This document shows positions 7,904 through 14,441 of a DNA stretch of 34,242 nt, piece by piece. A program made the translations under genes and the position numbers. Each line of letters starts with the position of its first letter. Position 1 is the stretch's first letter. The DNA is taken from contig JASJCT010000089.1 in assembly GCA_030065855.1 (NCBI GenBank), forward strand, positions 1 to 34,242. Direction: 5' to 3'. Source of the stretch: Myxococcota bacterium (GTDB lineage: Bacteria > Myxococcota_A > Polyangia > JAAYKL01). The notes under the pieces were generated by a model. The model ran no database searches, was not told where the DNA came from, and saw only the letters and a program-made list of their open reading frames with translations.

Positions 7904-9877
7904 ATGACCGAAATAAAAACATCCCAACAAAACCAAAACAACGAGGATTTCGAGTCGCTATTAGATGCGAGTTTCGAAGCAAACGAGTCGCTGCAGGAGG
8001 GCCTCATCGTAGAAGGTGCGGTCGTCCGCGTTGGCAAAGACATTGTGGTGGTCGATGTCGGATACAAGTCCGAAGGCGAAATCAGCCTAAACGAATTCGC
8101 CGACACCACAGGGAAGATTTCGGTTCAGGTAGGCGACAAAGTAGATATTTTCCTCGAGAATCTCGAAAACGAGGACGGCCTTATCGAAATATCCAAGGAA
8201 AAGGCCGATAAGATGAAGGTCTGGGACGAGATCTCTGTCGCTTGTGAACGGGATGAAATCATCGAGGGGACCATCAGTCAGCGGGTTAAAGGCGGTCTGT
8301 CCGTTACTATCCGCGGCGGTGTCAAAGCATTTCTGCCCGGTTCTCAAGTCGATCTGCGCCCCATTCGAAATTTAGAGCGATTGATCGGCGAGACCCATCG
8401 ATTTAAAGTAATAAAATTCAATAAAAAACGCGGTAACATCGTTCTTTCTAGACGCGCGTTGCTCGAGCAGGAACGCGACGAGATGAAGGAAAAAACCCTC
8501 GGCAAACTCGAAGAGGGGATCGTCGTTACTGGCGTCGTAAAGAACATTACAGAATACGGTGCGTTTGTCGATCTCGGCGGCATCGACGGCCTGTTGCATA
8601 TTACGGACATGAGCTGGGGTAGGCTCGGGCATCCGTCAGAGCTCCTCAAGGTGGGGGAAGAGATTCAGGTCAAGGTGCTCAAGTACAATCCCGATACCGA
8701 GCGCGTATCCTTGGGTTTGAAGCAAACGCAGACCGACCCCTGGTCAGAAGCAGAGGCCAATTATCCCATTGGGTTGCGGGTCAAAGGAAAAATCGTATCG
8801 ATCGCCGATTACGGCGCCTTTGTAGAACTGGCCGAGGGGGTCGAGGGATTGATCCACGTGTCCGAAATGAGTTGGACCAAGCGCGTGAAGCATCCATCTA
8901 AGATGCTCAACGTCGGTGACGAAGTGGAATGCGTGGTCCTCGATGTGGACAACCAGGCCAAACGTATCTCCCTGGGTCTCAAACAGCTCGAGCCCCATCC
9001 ATGGGAGCAATTTACAGAGAAGTACCACCCTGGCAACACCATCAAAGGTCGGATTCGTTCCATTACTGATTACGGCGTCTTTATCGGTATTGAAGAAGGC
9101 ATCGATGGTATGGTTCATAAGACCGACCTCTCCTGGACGCAGCGCATCAACCATCCGTCCGAGCTCTTCCACAAGGGCGAGGAGGTCGAGGCTGTTATCC
9201 TCAGTGTAAATCACGAGGAGCAGAAGGTGAGCCTGGGTATCAAGCAGCTCTACGAAGATCCCTGGGAGCGCATTCCAAACGATTACTCCATGGGCCGCAT
9301 TCTCGACGTCAAGGTGATAAAGATTACGGAGTTTGGTTCTTTTGTCGAACTCGAACCCGGCATCGAGGGGTTGATTCACGTTTCAGAGATGAGCAACGAA
9401 CACGTGGATGACCCGCGCAAGGTAGTGAACGAAGGGGATAAGATCAAAGCCGAGGTCATTACGATTGATCCTGTAGAAAGAAAGATCGGTCTTTCCATCA
9501 AGTCCCTCTTTGGACGGGAAGATGCCGTCGAAGCGGCTGAGTATATGCGAGAGGCCCGCACAGCAACATCTGATCGGGCGACCCTGGGGGACGTGTTAGC
9601 ACAGAAACTCGGTGAAATGGCCGCTGAGGCAGATCGGGTCGTTGAAGAAGAGGAAGAAACAGCCTCGGACAGTGCTGTCGCAGCCGAAACTGAGAGCGAA
9701 GCCGCAGCCGAAACTGAGAGCGAAGCCGCAGGCGAAACTGAGAGCGAAGCCGCAGGCGAAACTGAGAGCGAAGCCGCAGGCGAAACTGAGAACGAAGCCG
9801 AAGCCGAGACTGAAACCAAAGCGAAAGCCGAGACCGAACCTCAAGCCTCCGAGGAAGCCCCGGCCGAGTCAGAATAG
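7904..9877 (+). CDS. rpsA: 30S ribosomal protein S1
   Basis: A 657-aa protein from ATG 7904, chosen because the upstream extension back to TTG 7808 (Arg-rich) is unlike S1 proteins. Six S1 RNA-binding domains follow one another: around EGLIVEGAVV, DEIIEGTISQ, GIVVTGVVKN, GLRVKGKIVS, GNTIKGRIRS and GRILDVKVIK, each with the GAFV or similar core and LIHVSEMSW-type ends in domains 3-6. S1 binds mRNA on the small subunit and helps initiation. After the sixth domain is an unusually long acidic tail of about 110 residues rich in Glu and Ala. Part of it is a 24-base tandem repeat listed separately. The start is discussed under the leader feature. Confidence 0.96.
   Translation: MTEIKTSQQNQNNEDFESLLDASFEANESLQEGLIVEGAVVRVGKDIVVVDVGYKSEGEISLNEFADTTGKISVQVGDKVDIFLENLENEDGLIEISKEKADKMKVWDEISVACERDEIIEGTISQRVKGGLSVTIRGGVKAFLPGSQVDLRPIRNLERLIGETHRFKVIKFNKKRGNIVLSRRALLEQERDEMKEKTLGKLEEGIVVTGVVKNITEYGAFVDLGGIDGLLHITDMSWGRLGHPSELLKVGEEIQVKVLKYNPDTERVSLGLKQTQTDPWSEAEANYPIGLRVKGKIVSIADYGAFVELAEGVEGLIHVSEMSWTKRVKHPSKMLNVGDEVECVVLDVDNQAKRISLGLKQLEPHPWEQFTEKYHPGNTIKGRIRSITDYGVFIGIEEGIDGMVHKTDLSWTQRINHPSELFHKGEEVEAVILSVNHEEQKVSLGIKQLYEDPWERIPNDYSMGRILDVKVIKITEFGSFVELEPGIEGLIHVSEMSNEHVDDPRKVVNEGDKIKAEVITIDPVERKIGLSIKSLFGREDAVEAAEYMREARTATSDRATLGDVLAQKLGEMAAEADRVVEEEEETASDSAVAAETESEAAAETESEAAGETESEAAGETESEAAGETENEAEAETETKAKAETEPQASEEAPAESE
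9686..9829 (+). repeat. 24-base tandem repeat in the rpsA tail (5 close copies plus 1 degenerate)
   Basis: Units begin at 9686, 9710, 9734, 9758 and 9782; a diverged unit begins at 9806 and traces continue to about 9850. Each encodes about eight residues of the form ETESEAAG. Because the unit is a multiple of three, changes in copy number alter tail length without breaking the frame. The acidic, low-complexity tail is likely disordered. Confidence 0.9.
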
Positions 9878-10219
9878 CCACACCGCAATTTCATTACTGT
9901 CCAAAACAACAATACAGGGATCGTGAAACCCGCGTCATTCCAGCGAAAGCGGGTGCCATTATAGTAGTGCTGCGAAGCAGCAACGGCATATAGCCTGGCG
10001 GCTTTAGCCCCAGGCAAAATACAATGTTCAGCGCTGAAGGTGCTGTGGGGATGATTGTGCTGCTTCGCGGCACTAATTTCACGACTTGCGCGACACCCGC
10101 CTACGCGGCAGTGTTTTGAAAAAAGATCTTTCCATTTTTATTAAAAACTTATAATAAATATTACAAATTTCGAATTGCTGGTGTTGTTGGTGGACAAAAA
10201 AGGCCGTCGGGAGGACGCA
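9878..10219. other. Intergenic region with hairpin element, then AT-rich segment
   Basis: The 340 bases between rpsA and the S9 peptidase gene contain a nested palindromic element (9929-10100, listed separately), followed by an AT-rich stretch at 10118-10170 (runs of A and T) that is a reasonable place for a promoter of the peptidase gene. I could not fix clear -35/-10 boxes. No gene is seen. Confidence 0.6.
9929..10100. repeat. Nested palindromic (MITE/REP-like) element
   Basis: Several inverted repeats are stacked. An outer pair, GCGGGTG (9949-9955) and CACCCGC (10094-10100), encloses an inner pair of about 19-20 bases at 9965-9984 and 10057-10075 that are near-perfect reverse complements. 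Between them is a strong hairpin with arms GCCTGG (9993-9998) and CCAGGC (10010-10015). The left end also forms CCCGC/GCGGG (9929-9933, 9949-9953). This layout is typical of small non-coding repeats mobilised by transposases. It may also end rpsA transcription. No second copy was found in the window. Confidence 0.6.
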
Positions 10220-12259
10220 ATGAGAGTATCGTGTTCGATTTACAATCTAATACGGGTGGCATGTTGTATCGCTCTATGTCCAATCTGTATTGGATGTGGT
10301 GCAAAAATGAGCGATAATACAACCTCAGGGGAGTTGAATTCCAAAATTGACAAGAGAAGAAATGAGAATCCACATCTGCTGCCTGTAGAGGCCTTTAGTG
10401 GGTTGCCCGTGGCCCAAGATGTACGGATTTCTCCAGGGGGAACGTATATTTCTTTTTTAAAAAATACTGGTGGAGAGACCGCCCTGGTTACAATCAATAT
10501 TGGGACAGGAGATATTCAAGGACTCGTAAAAACAGATAACCGTTCCAAGTTTATTCGCTGGTACGAATGGTCTAATGATAAATATCTCCTGATAAGCATT
10601 CTCTACGAAAATACAGATTCACCAGTGAGGCACTATATCACGAGAATGCTTAGGGCTACAGCTGACGGTTCAGAGGCACCACGCCCTATTGTCGATGCAA
10701 ATTTTGATAATGTGGGTATTCTAACCAACAGGACCGAGATAGTATCCCAGTTTCAAGACAACGTCATTGATTTCTTGCCGGATGATCCAGAACGGGTGTT
10801 GTTGAGTGCGGATTTTAAGGAGCCCCTGTTCCCTGGTGTCTATTCTCTCAATATCACCAATGGCGTTCGATCCCTGGTAAAGAGCCATAACCGCCCGATA
10901 AAGGAATGGATGACAGATCAACGCGGGGAGGTTCGGGTCGGTGTGGGCATCAATAAGGACTACAACCGTATCATCGTTAAAGTCCGCCATGCAGAGAAAA
11001 ACAAATGGAAAAAAGCATGGGAATTTGCCGCACATTCGGCAGAACAAGTGTTTCCTCTCGGGTTTGGCCTCGATCCGAACGCGCTCTATGTGCGTGCATA
11101 TCACAACGATAAAAAAGCCGTCTTCAAGATCGACGTGGGCAGTCCGACCCTATCGCGCTCATTGGTCGCCTCTGACGACAACTACGATATTCTGGGTTCT
11201 CTCATCTATTCTCCCAAAACCCGGGATCCCATCGGCGTCTATCACGGTGAAGCAGAGGACACGCGCATCTATTTCGACGAAGCGTACAAGAAATTTCAAG
11301 CATCCATCGATCGGGTCTTGCCAGATACAACCAACTACATTGTGGATCTCACCCGAAACGAACGGCGCTATGTGGTCTTTTCAACTGCCGATGATACGCC
11401 GGGCACGTACTACTGGGGTGATAGGGACAGGGGCACGCTGGAAAGGTTGTTTGATACATATCCCTTGCTCACAAAGGACAAAATTCCCCCTACAGAAAAA
11501 GTCGTATACAAGGCGCGAGACGGTGTTGAAATCGAAGCGTATCTGACGGTGCCAGCGCAACAACAAGGGGCCATGCCCACGGTGCTCTTTCCCCATGGCG
11601 GCCCCATCAGCAGAGATTATGGCGGATTCGACTATTGGAAGGTGTTTTTTGTCAACCGAGGCTACGCCGTTTTTCAGCCTAACTTTCGAGGATCGTCAGG
11701 GTATGGCCGCAAATTCAAGATGGCCGCGTTTGAGGGCTTTGGCAAGGAAATGCAAGATGATCTCACCGACGGAGCAAATTGGCTGATCGACCAGGGCATC
11801 GCCGACAAGGACAGGATGTGTATTGTGGGGGCAAGCTATGGGGGCTATGCCGCGCTGATGGGTGCCGTAAAGACCCCGGATCTATTCACGTGTGCCGTCA
11901 GCTTTGCAGGGTTTAGCGATCTGAAGGGGTTTCGTGACGGAAAATGGTTCTATGCCAACTACAAGGCAATTGAGGCCCTGTTCGGGGATGACAGCGCCAA
12001 ATTAAAGGAAAACTCACCGCGGCGCCGGGCAGATCAAATCCAAATTCCCATCTTGCTGGTCCATGGAGAGAATGATCTCACCGTTCCAGTGGATCAAAGC
12101 CGAGTTATGGCAAAGGCCTTGGAAGATAATCAGAAGGAATACAAATACATAGAACTCGAAGACGGGACCCATCACCTTTCGAACGAGCGGAATCGAATCC
12201 GCTTGTTTCAAGAAATGGATCTTTTCCTGAGTGAACACCTCGATGCTTCGACCCGATAA
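10220..12259 (+). CDS. S9-family prolyl oligopeptidase-like serine peptidase, lipoprotein
   Basis: A 679-aa protein from ATG 10220, chosen for the GGGAGG ribosome site at 10209-10214. The N-terminus has a hydrophobic stretch ending in lipobox ICIGC, so it is an exported, lipid-anchored enzyme. Residues about 45-400 look like the beta-propeller that limits access to small peptides. The C-terminal alpha/beta hydrolase domain carries the triad: nucleophile Ser539 in GASYGGY, Asp619 in HGENDLTV and His651 in DGTHHLS. FPHGGP and RGSSGYGR are family motifs. It would cleave oligopeptides or acylated N-termini at the cell surface or periplasm. The first third of the gene is visibly richer in A and T than the rest. 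Confidence 0.93.
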   Translation: MRVSCSIYNLIRVACCIALCPICIGCGAKMSDNTTSGELNSKIDKRRNENPHLLPVEAFSGLPVAQDVRISPGGTYISFLKNTGGETALVTINIGTGDIQGLVKTDNRSKFIRWYEWSNDKYLLISILYENTDSPVRHYITRMLRATADGSEAPRPIVDANFDNVGILTNRTEIVSQFQDNVIDFLPDDPERVLLSADFKEPLFPGVYSLNITNGVRSLVKSHNRPIKEWMTDQRGEVRVGVGINKDYNRIIVKVRHAEKNKWKKAWEFAAHSAEQVFPLGFGLDPNALYVRAYHNDKKAVFKIDVGSPTLSRSLVASDDNYDILGSLIYSPKTRDPIGVYHGEAEDTRIYFDEAYKKFQASIDRVLPDTTNYIVDLTRNERRYVVFSTADDTPGTYYWGDRDRGTLERLFDTYPLLTKDKIPPTEKVVYKARDGVEIEAYLTVPAQQQGAMPTVLFPHGGPISRDYGGFDYWKVFFVNRGYAVFQPNFRGSSGYGRKFKMAAFEGFGKEMQDDLTDGANWLIDQGIADKDRMCIVGASYGGYAALMGAVKTPDLFTCAVSFAGFSDLKGFRDGKWFYANYKAIEALFGDDSAKLKENSPRRRADQIQIPILLVHGENDLTVPVDQSRVMAKALEDNQKEYKYIELEDGTHHLSNERNRIRLFQEMDLFLSEHLDASTR

Positions 12260-12281
12260 TTCAAGCATTCGTAGCAACAAA

Positions 12282-12319
12282 CCCTCCCCAGTGGCATAAA
12301 CCATTGGGTTGGGGTAGGG
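12282..12319 (+). terminator. Possible hairpin between peptidase and dehydrogenase genes
   Basis: CCCTCCCC (12282-12289) can pair with GGGGTAGGG (12311-12319) with one bulge, and GTGG/CCAT extend the stem. There is no T-run after it. It lies seven bases before ATG 12327 and could serve as terminator or as a structure masking that start; either role is inference. Confidence 0.3.
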
Positions 12320-12326
12320 TCGGTCC

Positions 12327-13301
12327 ATGACACAGCATTGCGACATGACCGGTCTTTGGTTAGAAGACCAAAGCCTTAGTGTTCGCTGTCTGCCCATACC
12401 AAGCCCTACCCCAGACGAGGCACTCATTAAAGTCCGCCTCTCTGGGATCTGCGGCACTGACATCGAGCTGGCCAGGGGATATTACCCCCTGTTTTCCGGT
12501 ATTTTGGGTCACGAGTTTGTCGGCGAGGTCGTGGCCGCACCTGGCGATGCGTCCCTGGTCGGGCAGCGCGTGGTCGGTGAAATCAACGTCGCTTGTGGTG
12601 GGTGCGCGCAGTGCCGGGCCCTTTTTCCAACCCATTGCGAACAACGTTCAGTCCTCGGGATTGTCAATCGAGACGGTGTATTTGCCGATTTCTTGACCCT
12701 ACCCATCCGCAATCTTCACCCAGTGCCAAATGATGTTCCAGACGAGGCAGCGGTCTTTGTCGAGCCCATTGCCGCTGCCTGCCGTATTGCAGAACAAGTG
12801 ATGATTGGCCCGAGAGATCGGGTCCTGTTGATTGGTGGTGGCCGACTCGGTCAGATCATCGCCCAGGTACTCGGCCTGACAGCCTGTGATTTGAAAGTCG
12901 TGGTCAAATACCCCGGGCAAAAAGCGCTCCTGGAACATCAAGGCATCGCGGTCCAGGATGCGACGTCGATTCCCAGCCGATCGATGGATGTGGTGGTGGA
13001 AGCAACCGGGGACGGCTCGGGATATGCACTCGCAGTCTCGTCTGTGCGTCCCAGGGGCACGGTAGTTCTAAAGAGCACCTATCGAAGTGCTATTGAGGTC
13101 GATTTCTCATCCCTGGTCGTCGATGAAGTCACTGTTGTAGGATCCAGGTGTGGTCCTTTTGACCCGGCCCTTCGACTGCTCAGGCGCGGCCAAATTGATC
13201 CCACGCTGCTCATCGAAGCGATCTACCCCTTATGCGATGGGATAAAAGCCTTTGAACACGCCCAACAGGCTGGTGCAATGAAGGTACTCCTGCGCCCATA
13301 A
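12327..13301 (+). CDS. Zinc-dependent medium-chain alcohol dehydrogenase family protein
   Basis: A 324-aa oxidoreductase of the MDR superfamily. Catalytic zinc ligands are Cys42 in GICGTDIE and His62-Glu63 in GHEFVGEVV. The structural zinc site has all four Cys in canonical spacing (Cys90, 93, 96, 104). The cofactor fold shows LLIGGGRLGQ around residue 168. At 324 aa it is slightly shorter than the usual 340-350. It would oxidise an alcohol or reduce an aldehyde or ketone with NAD(P); the substrate is not evident. The next gene follows by 73 bases on the same strand. Confidence 0.92.
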   Translation: MTQHCDMTGLWLEDQSLSVRCLPIPSPTPDEALIKVRLSGICGTDIELARGYYPLFSGILGHEFVGEVVAAPGDASLVGQRVVGEINVACGGCAQCRALFPTHCEQRSVLGIVNRDGVFADFLTLPIRNLHPVPNDVPDEAAVFVEPIAAACRIAEQVMIGPRDRVLLIGGGRLGQIIAQVLGLTACDLKVVVKYPGQKALLEHQGIAVQDATSIPSRSMDVVVEATGDGSGYALAVSSVRPRGTVVLKSTYRSAIEVDFSSLVVDEVTVVGSRCGPFDPALRLLRRGQIDPTLLIEAIYPLCDGIKAFEHAQQAGAMKVLLRP

Positions 13302-13374
13302 AATTCCGGCCTCATATTTGCTTTCATAAATATCGAGGAAAAGATTACGCACCCATCTGGAAAGGGGAAAGTGA

Positions 13375-14154
13375 ATGAACGCGACCATCGCCAGCCTTCA
13401 ATTAGATGAAATCACCCTCACCCTAAGCGATCCTGCCCTTAAGAAAAAAATCAATCAAATGAAGGCGTTGCAAGACCTGGTGCTCTATGCAATCAAAGGC
13501 ATCTCGATGTATGCACACCGGTGTGGCCAACTGGCTGTAACCGATAGGCAGATTGACCTATTTACCGCCAAGGCCCTTAACCTAGCGGTTTTGGGAGAAA
13601 TTACCGATACCACGTACGCATCGACTGTGATTGAAGAGGCCATAAGCATCCGGAATCGCGCGGAAAAACTCTACAATTGGGTGTGTAATTCCCACTTTAA
13701 GGTGCCTGAAACCCTAGATGGGCCGGCCACCTTTCCCTTCGAAGCCAACCCAGACCTCATCATCCCTCAGGCCCATCTTGTCAGCTTTGAGCACCTGCTC
13801 CGGATTGAATCTGAAATCAACAGCTATCTCGAAAGCATCTGCATTCTCGGAGCACACGCGTCGGTAGGCCGGGCTACCCAGCTGAGCATCAATGGGGAGG
13901 ACAAAGGGGCTGCCTATGAATTGATGCACGAGGTATTGAGCGACTTGGCGAGCTATCCCCCCACAGTGTATCTAACGCGGCTCGCGAGGGAGCTAGACGA
14001 AGAAAACCAAGCAGTTCTGGAAGATTCCATGTCTCTGGGCAACCAACCGGCAACTGCTGATTTTTTCATGGAAAATGCACCAGAATTAACCATCACCACC
14101 GCAGGATTTAAGCCACCTCGCAACATCGTCGACAGGTCCTGCATGTCCAGTTAG
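13375..14154 (+). CDS. Stand-alone hybrid-cluster-protein helical domain (no Fe-S ligands)
   Basis: A 259-aa protein with GGAAAGG-type ribosome site before ATG 13375. Residues about 28-105 follow the helical repeat of hydroxylamine reductase (hybrid cluster protein, HCP): ALQDLVLYAIKGISMYAHRC, then a DRQIDLF segment and EEAISIRNRAEKLYNWVC. Residues about 145-225 follow the second, related repeat: ESICILGAHASVGRATQL and LARELDEENQAVLEDSMSLG. Missing are the N-terminal four-Cys cluster motif and the whole C-terminal half with the hybrid cluster. Upstream and downstream DNA contain no remainder, so it is a complete small gene rather than a broken one. The homology is my recognition from family knowledge; the role is unknown, possibly structural or binding. 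Confidence 0.65.
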   Translation: MNATIASLQLDEITLTLSDPALKKKINQMKALQDLVLYAIKGISMYAHRCGQLAVTDRQIDLFTAKALNLAVLGEITDTTYASTVIEEAISIRNRAEKLYNWVCNSHFKVPETLDGPATFPFEANPDLIIPQAHLVSFEHLLRIESEINSYLESICILGAHASVGRATQLSINGEDKGAAYELMHEVLSDLASYPPTVYLTRLARELDEENQAVLEDSMSLGNQPATADFFMENAPELTITTAGFKPPRNIVDRSCMSS

Positions 14155-14180
14155 ACATAAGATATATCAAGTTTTGACGT

Positions 14181-14263
14181 GTCCGCCTCCGCCGGGCCTA
14201 CGGCGGGATCTTCGATTATCGAAATCCACCTCAAAGCTCGATAACCCCGCCGTAGCTTGTCCG
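14181..14263 (+). repeat. Palindromic dispersed repeat, copy 2
   Basis: Aligns with the reverse complement of 234-315, including an identical 21-base core at 14237-14257. It can fold with arms CCTACGGCGGG (14197-14207) and CCCGCCGTAG (14246-14255) around an inner TTCGATTATCGAA hairpin. Opposite orientation to copy 1. Confidence 0.75.
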
Positions 14264-14320
14264 AGCAAACGCGAAGGCGGGCCCCGCCGTAGCTTGTCCG
14301 AGCCAATGCGAAGGCGGGCC
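14245..14320 (+). repeat. 37-base tandem duplication, two copies
   Basis: The segment starting at 14245 recurs at 14282 with only two or three changes; both run from CCCCGCCGTAGC to GAAGGCGGGCC. It overlaps the right arm of the dispersed repeat and probably arose by local duplication of that arm. Confidence 0.85.
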
Positions 14321-14441
14321 TCGTCATCGCCGGTGGGTCAAACTTGTGGCGTGATGGGGTAAAATAGACTCGGTATCTCATTCCCCCTATTTTCAAACCC
14401 AACCCGGTTGGATAGGATGATTGCGTCATGAGGCAATCGCG

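Larger units (their letters stand above)
14155..14420. other. Intergenic region filled by repeats
   Basis: The 266 bases between the HCP-like gene and the RND gene hold a copy of the dispersed palindromic repeat and a 37-base tandem duplication (both listed). The remainder, 14335-14420, contains possible promoter sequence for the RND-OppDF run, but I cannot assign boxes. Confidence 0.6.

Noticed and set aside
7200..7982. Minus-strand ORF of 260 codons across cmk and the rpsA leader
   Set aside because: Antisense to a clear cytidylate kinase; Ser/Arg-rich composition is typical of a shadow frame.
8744..9379. Minus-strand ORF of 211 codons inside rpsA
   Set aside because: Antisense to the repeated S1 domains; no ribosome site and no recognisable features.
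9686..9829. On/off phase variation of rpsA by its tandem repeat
   Set aside because: The unit is 24 bases, so copy changes keep the frame; only length varies.
14245..14320. CRISPR-like direct repeats
   Set aside because: Only two abutting copies without spacers, and they duplicate an arm of a palindromic repeat.
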